In this document: positions 36,620 through 44,521 of the stretch, in pieces
Numbering within the stretch: position 1 is the first letter of the stretch
How the letters are laid out: each line of letters starts with the position of its first letter
NCBI GenBank assembly: GCA_030267565.1
Contig: BRXU01000066.1
Location: 1-64,000 of the forward strand
Direction: 5' to 3'
Length of the DNA stretch: 64,000 bases
DNA from: Pleodorina starrii
Taxonomy: Eukaryota > Chlorophyta > Chlorophyceae > Chlamydomonadales > Volvocaceae
Notes under the pieces: model-generated
What the model saw: the letters and a program-made list of their open reading frames with translations, nothing else
Databases searched by the model: none
Told to the model about the DNA's origin: nothing
Translations under genes and position numbers: made by a program

Positions 36620-37680
36620 GCGGGGTAGGTGCCTGGATCCGCTACGGCGATCCCATCAGTGCCGCGCAGATCAGCTTCGCCGCCGAGCACTACCGTGCGG
36701 CGATCCTGCAGCCGTGGGAACTCGAGGCCGCGGCGGAGCTAAAAGAACGCCGCCCGGATATGACCGTGCTGTGCTACAAATGCCTTTCCTCCACCCGCAG
36801 TTACGAACCCGGACCGCTCTACAGCTCCGGGGTGTCCTACGCCGAGGCCGACCAGGAGTGGTTCGCCCGGCGAACCACCGGTGAGCGGGTCGAGTGGGAA
36901 CGCTATCCCGGGCACTGGCAGATGACCGTGTGGTCACCCGACTACCGGGCACGCTGGGTCGATAACGTCACGGCCGAGCTCACCGGCTCGCCCTTCGACG
37001 GGGTGATGGCCGACAACGACGTCTTCGACGACTACTACGGCCTGAACCTGCCGCTGCGTGAGGCCGGGTCGATGGCCGAGCTGCGCGAAGGCCTCGACGC
37101 GCTGGTGCACGCCGCCGGCGGCGCACTGAACGAGGTGGGAAAAGTCCTGGTCCCCAACATCGCCGAGTCCCGGCGACAACCCGGACGATGGAACGCCCAC
37201 GCCTCCTACGGAGGCGGATTCGAGGAGGTGTGGCTGGGCTACAGCCCCACCGACCTCTTCGACCCGGACACCACCGAGGCCCAGCTTCCCCAGGCCACCG
37301 GCCCCGGGCTGAGCATCCTGCGGGTACCCACCGACGGCAACGACAACCACCCCAACTTCCGCTACGGCCTGGCGGCGTTCTGGATCTTCGGCGCAGGCCG
37401 GGGCGCGTACTCCGCCACCGGCCACGACGACTACAACCACACCCAGCACGTGGCCGAACTCGACTGGGACCTCGGCACCCCGCTGCAGGACCCGGTGCGG
37501 CGAGGACACACCTGGTCCCGCGAGTTCACCAATGGGTGGGCCGCGGTGAACTTCAACAGGGACGGACGGCGACGACGACGCCTGAAAGTGCCACCCGGCA
37601 TGATCGACGCCCACGGCCAGCCGGTCGGCTCCCACCTGGTGCTCGCCCCCCACCGCGGACAGGTGCTGCGACGCGCCTAA
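36616..37680 (+). CDS. Putative glycoside hydrolase (GHL15-like), cytosolic
   Basis: 354 residues without signal peptide. The TIM-barrel-like pattern has WIRYGDPISAAQISFAAEHYRAAILQPWE at the N-terminus, YRARWVDNVTAELTGSPFDGVMADND (acidic active-site candidates), then VLVPNIAES and GLAAFWIFGAGRGAYSATGHDDY. This resembles the hypothetical glycosyl hydrolase family 15 group. Coupled to pelF by ATGA. It may trim or process the polysaccharide, as the PelA hydrolase domain does elsewhere, but lack of a signal peptide makes its site of action unclear. Confidence 0.7.
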   Translation: MSGVGAWIRYGDPISAAQISFAAEHYRAAILQPWELEAAAELKERRPDMTVLCYKCLSSTRSYEPGPLYSSGVSYAEADQEWFARRTTGERVEWERYPGHWQMTVWSPDYRARWVDNVTAELTGSPFDGVMADNDVFDDYYGLNLPLREAGSMAELREGLDALVHAAGGALNEVGKVLVPNIAESRRQPGRWNAHASYGGGFEEVWLGYSPTDLFDPDTTEAQLPQATGPGLSILRVPTDGNDNHPNFRYGLAAFWIFGAGRGAYSATGHDDYNHTQHVAELDWDLGTPLQDPVRRGHTWSREFTNGWAAVNFNRDGRRRRRLKVPPGMIDAHGQPVGSHLVLAPHRGQVLRRA

Positions 37681-37736
37681 CCCCTTCTGGGGTTCACATG
37701 TGCAACTAATGGGCCGGTGTGAGTCATTATGTGCAC

Positions 37737-39194
37737 ATGAAAACGATGACCGTCACGACGGTCCTGCTCGCCGGTGCACTCACGGCCCTGTCCACCGCAC
37801 CGGCCCCGGTGGTTGCCACCAGCCTCACGTCCGCCGCCGCCGGGGACAGCGCACATCGGCTCCCGGCGTACTTGCAGGGCTACCGGCAAGGCCAGCTGCT
37901 GTGCCCCGGCGCCGCACTGACCGGCAAGGTGTCCGTGGCCATCATCGACCCCATGATGGCCACCACCGACGCCCCCGGTGACTGCACCCTCAGGGACATG
38001 AAAGCCGCCAACCCGGGCACCCAATTCCTGGCCTACCTCAACGTCGGCGCGATGCGCCCCTGGGAGCACTGGAACGGCATCTTCCAGAACTCCTGCGCCG
38101 ACATGAGCGATCGGCGCAGCGCCCAGTTCGCCGTCACCACCACCAACCCGGCCGTGGCCACCACCCCCGCCGGACACGCCGGCTACCCCGACTTCTCCTA
38201 CCTCACCGTCACCGACCTCTCCCCCGCCTACGCGAAAGCCTGCGCGGACACCGCGCACACAATCCTCAGCACCGATGCCGAACGCGGTATTACCGACGCC
38301 CCGCCGGCCCGCTTCGACGGTATTTTCCTCGACGACACCTCCCTGTCCCCGGCTCACGGTCAGGACATGGTCGACATCGGCCAGTGGGGACCCTGGGCCG
38401 ACGACGACGCCTACGGGCGCGCCATGATCGACACCATCACCCGCATCGACTCCGCCCTGACCGACTCCATGGGCACCGACGTGCCCGTGGCGATGAACCT
38501 GGGCCTCTACCCGGCGTGGAACAACCAGGTGGACCTGGCCCTGGAACTGGCTGCCACCGGCGCGGTGGACTTCGCCCTGCGTGAGCACAGCACCGCCGAG
38601 AGCACCGGCACCCCCTTCTCCCCGGAGCGGATGCACGAGGAAGCCGCCGCCTTCCGCGCCATCACCACCGCCGGACTGCCCATCGTCCAGCACGACTACT
38701 CCGTGCCCCTGCGCCAGCTGCCGGCCACCGCCTACGACCGGGGCCTGCCCATCGACAGCTCTGCGACCTGCCTCCAGAACGACTCCGAGAACCGCGCCCA
38801 GATCCTGGACGCCGCCGACCGCCGACGCGCCCTGGACCACCGGCTCACCCTGGGCAACGTCCTGCTCCACCGCACCCCGGACACCACCACCATGACGGCC
38901 ACCCTGAGCCAGGCCGAACCCACCTGCCAGGACAACGCCTGGGACGACGACCGGCACTGGGAAGACGTCACCCGCGCCTCCGTGGACACCACAGACCCGC
39001 AGATCACCGCCCTGACCCAGGCCCTCGCCTCCTCCGCCCACCCCGTGGCCGCCCCGTTCCAGGACAACGGTGTCCTGATCACCAAGCTCTCCGACGGAAG
39101 AGTTCTGGCGGTCAACCAGAACCTAGATACCCGCAGTGTCCACGTTTTCGGCACAGACCTCACCATCCCGGGCCGCTCAGCCGCCATCGACTGA
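37737..39194 (+). CDS. Secreted putative glycoside hydrolase (GHL15-like)
   Basis: 485 residues from the ATG at 37737. Signal peptide: MKTMTVTTVLLAGALTALSTAPAPVVA, cleavage likely near residue 27. The barrel has FLAYLNVGAMRPWEHWNG, FDGIFLDDTSLSPAHGQD (paired Asp near residue 200) and PVAMNLGLYPAWNNQVDLALEL. Two Cys pairs suggest an extracellular protein. It follows the cytosolic homologue by 56 bases and shares the FDGxxxDD motif. It probably acts on the exported polymer. Confidence 0.75.
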   Translation: MKTMTVTTVLLAGALTALSTAPAPVVATSLTSAAAGDSAHRLPAYLQGYRQGQLLCPGAALTGKVSVAIIDPMMATTDAPGDCTLRDMKAANPGTQFLAYLNVGAMRPWEHWNGIFQNSCADMSDRRSAQFAVTTTNPAVATTPAGHAGYPDFSYLTVTDLSPAYAKACADTAHTILSTDAERGITDAPPARFDGIFLDDTSLSPAHGQDMVDIGQWGPWADDDAYGRAMIDTITRIDSALTDSMGTDVPVAMNLGLYPAWNNQVDLALELAATGAVDFALREHSTAESTGTPFSPERMHEEAAAFRAITTAGLPIVQHDYSVPLRQLPATAYDRGLPIDSSATCLQNDSENRAQILDAADRRRALDHRLTLGNVLLHRTPDTTTMTATLSQAEPTCQDNAWDDDRHWEDVTRASVDTTDPQITALTQALASSAHPVAAPFQDNGVLITKLSDGRVLAVNQNLDTRSVHVFGTDLTIPGRSAAID

Positions 39195-39284
39195 TGATCT
39201 GAATCCGCCCCATCAGCACGAACACCCCAGCACCGCCACCTTCCTCACGTGCCAGCACGCCACCTGAGCTCTCCCGTGGACGCC

Positions 39285-39430
39285 GGAAGTGGTTCTCAAA
39301 ATCGCGCTTCGGGCAGTAACCCGGCAACCGCGACGATCCAGGCCGAGGTAAAGGTGTACCGCTACCAGGTCTCCGACCGCAGCCGCGTTCAGCAAACCGT
39401 CAAGAACGCCTACTACGGCACCCACTGCGT
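39285..39430 (+). pseudogene. Lsr2 C-terminal domain relic
   Basis: The stretch reads GSNPATATIQAEVKVYRYQ then VSDRSRVQQTVKNAYYGTH. It aligns with SGSDPDTAKIRAWAKENGHE and VSDRGRIHQSVKDAYYAAH of the two intact Lsr2 copies. The RGR core is changed to RSR and the N-terminal domain is gone. It shows that at least three lsr2 copies once existed here. Confidence 0.75.
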
Positions 39431-39686
39431 CTGCGGCCTCCCCGGTCGAGACGATGCACGGTGGACGGCCCTCGCCACAGCCGGGACCGTCCACCGTCGC
39501 GTGCGGGGTGGACAGCGCCACCCTCACGGACGCGGCTCTGTGGGCGGGCGTGGTTCGACGCGCCACGGTGAGCTGATCGACCTTCCCCGGCGGACTCGGC
39601 TGCATAGGCTCGCTGCACACACTCCGGCAGCACCCAAGCACCTCAGCCCCTGCCCCGATTCGAGCCCCCGACGACAGGAGCACTTC

Positions 39687-40109
39687 ATGCCCCGTACCAC
39701 TGCCGCTCTGCTCGCCCTGTCCGCCGTGGTGCTGACCGGCTGCGAGCCCACCACCGATGAGGTGGCTTCGATGGTGACCGCCGGTGCCGCCACCACCTAC
39801 GACGATGCCCTGGAGCTGCGCGAGGACATCATCGCCGCCGGCCTCCAGTGCCCGAGCACAGACCAGGTGGTCGTCCCAGCCGAGAACGGGATCGCCTATC
39901 TCGAGTGCGACAAGGGCATGACGGCCATAGCCATGGCCGTGGCCAGCTCCAAGGAGGACATGGAAGAGCTCGTGGGCGCCCGCGACAACACCGGCCCGGG
40001 GGCCACTCCGGTGTTGCATGCGGCCAACTGGATGGTTGTGGCCCAGGGCGAAGCACCTCTGCGGCAACTGCAGGCCGAACTCGGCGGGACAATCATCCCG
40101 GCTTCCTGA
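39687..40109 (+). CDS. Small lipoprotein
   Basis: 140 residues from the ATG at 39687, preceded by AGGAG. The signal peptide MPRTTAALLALSAVVLTGC ends in the lipobox LTGC, so lipid attachment at Cys19 is expected. The mature part has EDIIAAGLQCPSTDQVV and IAYLECDKGMTAIAMAVAS, with two further Cys. This resembles small actinobacterial lipoproteins of unknown role. Confidence 0.75.
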   Translation: MPRTTAALLALSAVVLTGCEPTTDEVASMVTAGAATTYDDALELREDIIAAGLQCPSTDQVVVPAENGIAYLECDKGMTAIAMAVASSKEDMEELVGARDNTGPGATPVLHAANWMVVAQGEAPLRQLQAELGGTIIPAS

Positions 40110-40876
40110 GCTGCCCCTTCCTTCCCACGCGGGGCCCTGCCCACACCACGTGGGTGCGGCTGCGCCTACCACCGGGCCGTGCCCTGACAGGCACAGTAAC
40201 CACGATCGGTGGGATGGCTCGGAGCCGGCTCCCCGCAGCGCGGGGCGGAGCCTACATCGGCGCCGGCACACTGACACCCTCTCGGGCTGACCCTGCCGGC
40301 CAGCGGATGACACTGGGGCCTCGTCCCCGTCATCGTCGAAGGCACCCACCCACAGCAGCTAATCCCTCCCCCGCGACGGCACCACGCAGAGCGATCTCCA
40401 CCACACCCGGACTTCTACCTGTAACGGCGGATCCTGCGAGCACCATGGCCGCTGACTCAGCTGCCCTGGACTGCCGACGGAACTGGGGACAATATGAAAG
40501 TCGATCTTTTAAGTACTTCGCGGTACCGTTGACGTATCACGCCAGGTGATCAGTCGGGGGGCTGCATCGCACGGCGTGGACCGTGTCCGAGTGCTCAGCC
40601 GGGGGGCTCAGCGACTCGACATCGGTCGAACGGCCGCCGCCCTGGCGGCAGAAGACACCGGGACCACAAGGTCTGTCGTCGGGGGGCGACTCTTCTGCCA
40701 CCAGGTCGGCGACCCTCACACCACCCACACCCCGACCCGGTGTCCCGCGGAATCTCATACTGCTCTCCTGGTGCAGGGGCGGCGCCAGCGCCCGACAGAA
40801 AACCCGCGTTCATGCGGAGGCTTCCCCGATGAAGCAGGGGCCCCGCCCTCGCACCACGACCTCGCAGGAGCGACCC
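40110..40876. other. Long gene-free stretch
   Basis: About 770 bases. Several frames are open because of GC content but lack a ribosome-binding site or recognisable product. An AT-rich promoter-like patch lies near 40490-40545 (AAAGTCGATCTTTTAAGTAC). Two short direct repeats, AGTCGGGGGGCT and AGCCGGGGGGCT, occur at 40551 and 40597. Confidence 0.4.
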
Positions 40877-41272
40877 ATGGACGGCACCCACAGGGCCGGG
40901 GCGAACACGGCCCGGGACGCATCCTTATTGGATGCCCGCGCCCGAACGGCCGCCTTCACCAGCCTGCGCCCGGCTCTGGACGCCCTTGCCGCCGCGGCCG
41001 GCGACGATCCCCGCCTCAGCTCGGACGCCCGCCGCGTGCTGCGCGCGGTGACGCGCACCCACCCCGCCGACACCCTGGCCCTGGCCGGCCTCGCCGCACG
41101 CGCCAGCACACCAAAGACCCGGATCCCGGACGCCCTGCACGAACTGGAAGGCCGCGGCTACCTCGCACGACTGACCCGCATCGCACCCCACCTGGCGGCA
41201 GCGTTGCCAACACCCCCCCAATCGACGCCACCCACCACTCAAGTCGAGTCTTACAACCACGGTGACTCATAA
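40877..41272 (+). CDS. Small winged-helix-like DNA-binding protein
   Basis: 131 residues. The ATG at 40877 has GGAG nearby at 40867-40870; an ATG at 40829 is also in frame. The core LSSDARRVLRAVTRTHPADTLALAGLAARASTPKTRIPDALHELEGRGYLARL has the helix-helix-recognition helix-wing order of MarR-like domains. The tail is Thr/Pro-rich. It lies directly upstream of the second lsr2 unit, 109 bases before its first gene, and could be its regulator. Confidence 0.55.
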   Translation: MDGTHRAGANTARDASLLDARARTAAFTSLRPALDALAAAAGDDPRLSSDARRVLRAVTRTHPADTLALAGLAARASTPKTRIPDALHELEGRGYLARLTRIAPHLAAALPTPPQSTPPTTQVESYNHGDS

Positions 41273-41273
41273 C

Positions 41274-41381
41274 CCTTGCCTTCAGAGACACTCCCAGGGA
41301 GCGGCGCATGACTGTTAGGTGAGTACGTGCAATGGTTACGATGAAGCCTGCTGCTATTAGTCACGCACCATAGGGGGAGCG
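41274..41381 (+). promoter_or_regulatory. Conserved leader of lsr2 unit 2
   Basis: Matches 30821-30927 in several blocks, best at GTGCAATGGTTACGATGAAG and the final CCATAGGGGGAG ribosome-binding site. Confidence 0.65.
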
Positions 41382-41870
41382 ATGCCGTTCGAAGTGTTTG
41401 ACAAGAGGATGACTCCGCTGGTTAAGGCGCCGAGCGTGACCATCCAGAAGCGCGGAGTGATTTCCCTGAACAAGGCCGCCCACGACCTCATCGACAACAC
41501 GGAGACGGTAGAGCTGCTGTTCGACCGCGACCGTCAGGTCATGGCGGTGCGCGCCACCGATGACTCCTCCCCGCACGCCTACGCCGTGCGCAGCGCCTCC
41601 AAGCGCGGACCCGGGCAAGCGGTGGTTTCGGCCACCGCGTTCACGGCCCACTACGGCATCGACACCACCGACACCCGCCGGTGGAAGCCCTTCGTGGAGG
41701 ACGGCATGCTGTGCGTGGACCTCAGCCAGGAGGGCACCGTCATCACCGGCAATCGCACCAAGCCCACGACAGTGGCCCAAGATGTCGAGGCAGCTGATCC
41801 CGTGGAGGACATCGACTCCCCCGTTGCCCAGGGCCACCCCGTCGGCGATGACACCACCGACGACTCCTGA
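41382..41870 (+). CDS. Conserved hypothetical protein linked to lsr2, copy 2
   Basis: 162 residues. Same family as 30928 and 26183. The blocks FEVFDKRMTPLVKAPSVTIQK and WKPFVEDGMLCVDLSQEGTVI are preserved, and the acidic tail differs. The upstream leader is shared with copy 1. lsr2 follows after 61 bases, exactly the same spacing as in copy 1, so the whole two-gene unit was duplicated. Confidence 0.88.
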   Translation: MPFEVFDKRMTPLVKAPSVTIQKRGVISLNKAAHDLIDNTETVELLFDRDRQVMAVRATDDSSPHAYAVRSASKRGPGQAVVSATAFTAHYGIDTTDTRRWKPFVEDGMLCVDLSQEGTVITGNRTKPTTVAQDVEAADPVEDIDSPVAQGHPVGDDTTDDS

Positions 41871-41931
41871 CCACCCCTACGCCAGCACCACCCTGTTCTA
41901 CGACCCCCTCACGGAAAAGGAACCCACCCCC

Positions 41932-42270
41932 ATGGCCCAGAAAGTCCAAGTGCACCTTGAGGACGACCTCGACGGCGGCCCCGCCGACGACACGGTCACC
42001 TTCGCCCTGGACGGCAAGGACTACGAGATCGACCTGTCCACCACCAACGCCGAGAAACTGCGCGAAGCCCTGCGCCCCTTCGCCGAGGCCGGCCGCAAGA
42101 CCACCCGCAACAGCAGCGGCAGCGGCCCCCGTGGCACCCGCACCCGCGGATCCGGCAGCGACCCCGACACTGCCAAGATCCGGGCCTGGGCGAAGGAGAA
42201 CGGCCACGAGGTCTCCGACCGCGGCCGCATCCACCAGTCTGTGAAGGACGCCTACTACGCCGCTCACTGA
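41932..42270 (+). CDS. lsr2: Lsr2-family nucleoid-associated protein, copy 2
   Basis: 112 residues. The N-terminal domain MAQKVQVHLEDDLDGGPADDTVTFALDGKDYEIDLSTTNAEKLREAL is nearly the same as copy 1. The linker is three residues longer (NSSGSGPRGTRTRGSGS). The C-terminal DNA-binding domain IRAWAKENGHEVSDRGRIHQSVKDAYYAAH is intact. The two proteins could form mixed dimers. Confidence 0.96.
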   Translation: MAQKVQVHLEDDLDGGPADDTVTFALDGKDYEIDLSTTNAEKLREALRPFAEAGRKTTRNSSGSGPRGTRTRGSGSDPDTAKIRAWAKENGHEVSDRGRIHQSVKDAYYAAH

Positions 42271-42440
42271 GGTTCTGCCCCCATAGGTGTCTGGGCTGCA
42301 TCCTCTGCCCAAGGTGAGCCCAGCGCACCCGGGACTGCTGCGCGCCTGCTGGTGATGCTCATTGGCCGTGGCAGTAGTCCGGTGATGTCTCTGGCCCTAT
42401 GTAGCAACGCCTTGGGCCGTCGACACCCCTGGCCTGGAGC

Positions 42441-42828
42441 TCAGGGTCGCTGGGGTCCTGTTTCCTCGGGACGGTCCTGCTCATGTTCGGGCTGCTCCGG
42501 ATCGACGCCCTGACGCGAGGCGGGCGCCCCGGTCCTGCGCGCGTCGTGATTGCGGCGGCGCTCCACCTCCCGCTTGGCCAGAACGGAGGCGACCACGACC
42601 GGGACGATGTACTTGGCATGGTCCAGCACCCACCTGAGCCAGGCGGGGAGCTGCCAGTCCGGCCACTGGATCGAGGGCCAGGTGATGTCCGGCCACGGAA
42701 TGGCCGGCAGGTCCGGCCAGTCGATGTCCGGCCACGGAATGGCCGGCAGGTCCGGCCAGTCGATGTCCGGCCAGGGAATGTCGATGACCACACGCCCCAG
42801 CAGCCCCACCAGCACCAAGGGGAGAAGG
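42441..42828 (-). pseudogene. Trp-Pro-Asp repeat protein truncated by IS110
   Basis: The remaining C-terminal ~128 residues read LLPLVLVGLLGRVVIDIPWP, then repeats of a 13-residue unit (IDWPDLPAIPWPD), then WLRWVLDHAKYIVPVVVASVLA and a basic, hydrophilic tail. The IS110 copy joins exactly at 42829, so the native start is lost and the present open frame starts inside the IS. A hydrophobic segment on each side of the repeats suggests a membrane-anchored protein. The family is not recognised. Confidence 0.7.
42684..42785. repeat. 39-bp tandem repeat within the WPD protein
   Basis: Two complete and one partial copy of a unit beginning GATGTCCGGCCACGGAATGG. The unit is a multiple of three and codes for 13 residues. 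Copy number could vary without breaking the frame. Confidence 0.85.
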
Positions 42829-44346
42829 ACACCTGATATGTAGGGGTTTCCTGTCAAGAGGGCAGGGTGAGGCGCCGTCCGGATGGCTTCGGGACGGCGC
42901 CTCTTTTGGTCCGTCTCGACACTGGTCCGGCAAGCGTGTCGGTGGCGACGCGCGGTCAGACTGATATGCGCGGGTTGGGTACCGCAGGACGGTGTTCGGC
43001 TGGAGCGGACCGCGTGTCTAGCATCGAGCGTCGCACCGCAACAGGGCACTGCGGGGCTGCTCATAGGTGTATCGCGGATCGCTCCACGCGCTGCCTACGG
43101 ATCAAGCGTCGAGGGACCAGCTCAGGGGTGGCCGATCAGTCCTCCATCACCGCCAGGGACCAGCACCATCCGGCCAGTTCCCGGGCGATGGCCACATTGG
43201 CCACGGTGGGCCGCTTCTTGCGCTCGAGCATCCGCACCCAGCGCTCGTGCAGCCGGCGATTGCCGGCGTCCCCGCGGGCCCGGGCCGCGGCCGGGGCGTT
43301 GTCCCACCGGGTGCGCATGGTGGCCCCGATCCGGTAGGCGGGGCGGTGGTGCCAAGCGGCCTCGACCAGCAGGCGGCGGGCGTGGGTGTTGCCGGTCTTG
43401 GTGATCGGCCCCTGTGACCGGGTGGCCCCGGAGGAGTGCTCGGAAGGAACCAGCCCGACAAACGCCCCGATGGTGTTGCCGGTGAAGCGGTGCCAGTCAC
43501 CGATCTCGACCGCCAGTCCGAACCCGGTCAGCGTCGAGACCCCGCGCAGGCAGCACAACCGGTGCACCACGGGAGTGAACTGGGAGTCGGCGGCCATCGC
43601 TGTGATCGCCGCATCCAACCGGTCACGGCGGGCGAGGGTGGCCAGCACGGCCTCGTGCTCGGCGTCGAAGGCCATCCGGGTCGCCGGGTTGGGAAGGTGT
43701 TGGCGGGCCAGCCAGGCGTGGTGGGCACCGGTCCAGGCCGCCCCGTCGGTGTAGACGATGCCGTGGCGCAGCAGCAGCTTCGACACCCGGTGCCTGGCCC
43801 GCATCAGGTCCCCGCGGCAGTCCTCCCGCGCGCGCACGAGATCCCGGGCGGCCTCTTGCTCCACACCTGGAACCGTCACCGCGGTAATCTCGTCCAGACG
43901 CAACAACCGCGCCAGGTGCACCGCATCGCGGGCGTCGGTCTTGATCCGGTCCCCGGAGGGCCGCTGCAGCTTCGACGGGGCCGCGACCACGCACCGGACG
44001 CCGTCGGCGCCCAGGGCCCGGGCCAGGCCGAAACCGGTGGGGCCGGCCTCATAAGTCACCGCCACCGGCCCGGGCAGGTCCCTGATCCAGGTGCGGATGT
44101 GGCCGTGATCAGGGGTCAGTCTCGCCTGGACCAGTTCGCCGGTGGCGCCGTCGATCGCCGCGGCGGCGACCGATCGTGCGTGCACATCCAGGCCGACGCT
44201 CGTACGCTCTGTAAACACCGGGGCCTCCCACACATGTCGGATAGGCCGAGCAGGCGGCCCCTGCTCGGTAACCCACGAATCTGTGTGAGTGAGGCCCCGG
44301 CCCGCAACCCCCAGCGAACCCGGGCGGTCACTACATACCGTCTAGC
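42829..44346 (-). mobile_element. IS110/IS1111-family insertion sequence, copy 2
   Basis: Inverted duplicate of 15228-16745 and apparently identical along its length. It interrupts the WPD-repeat gene on one side; on the other side it lies 18 bases from a GAGACGTCTCG res-like palindrome (44364-44374). The two copies bracket 26 kb in inverted orientation. Confidence 0.93.
43136..44218 (-). CDS. IS110-family DEDD transposase, copy 2
   Basis: Same protein as at 15356-16438 with no difference that I can see: GLDVHARS start, KTDARDAVHLARLL, GVSTLTGFGLAVEIGDW, LVPSEHSSG. Presumably active. Near-perfect identity implies recent movement or gene conversion. Confidence 0.95.
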   Translation of the reverse strand: MFTERTSVGLDVHARSVAAAAIDGATGELVQARLTPDHGHIRTWIRDLPGPVAVTYEAGPTGFGLARALGADGVRCVVAAPSKLQRPSGDRIKTDARDAVHLARLLRLDEITAVTVPGVEQEAARDLVRAREDCRGDLMRARHRVSKLLLRHGIVYTDGAAWTGAHHAWLARQHLPNPATRMAFDAEHEAVLATLARRDRLDAAITAMAADSQFTPVVHRLCCLRGVSTLTGFGLAVEIGDWHRFTGNTIGAFVGLVPSEHSSGATRSQGPITKTGNTHARRLLVEAAWHHRPAYRIGATMRTRWDNAPAAARARGDAGNRRLHERWVRMLERKKRPTVANVAIARELAGWCWSLAVMED

Positions 44347-44521
44347 ACGGCAGAATCCCTGAGGAGACGTCTCGTATGCCTTGGTTTGAAAGGCGGTGCG
44401 GCGGCCCAGAGCTTCATGAACCCGCAATTACGAGCCCCTGACTGCACGACAAGTCAACCCAAGTGCGATGCTTTATGCAAAAGCGAACACCATGGTGGTG
44501 TGCTGATCAGCAGGAGGAACG

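Noticed and set aside
37677..39041. Gly-rich antisense frame opposite the secreted hydrolase
   Set aside because: Glycine/valine-rich composition is the mirror of GC-rich codon bias on the other strand.
42684..42785. Possible CRISPR array
   Set aside because: The repeats are directly adjacent without spacers and are in frame within a coding sequence.
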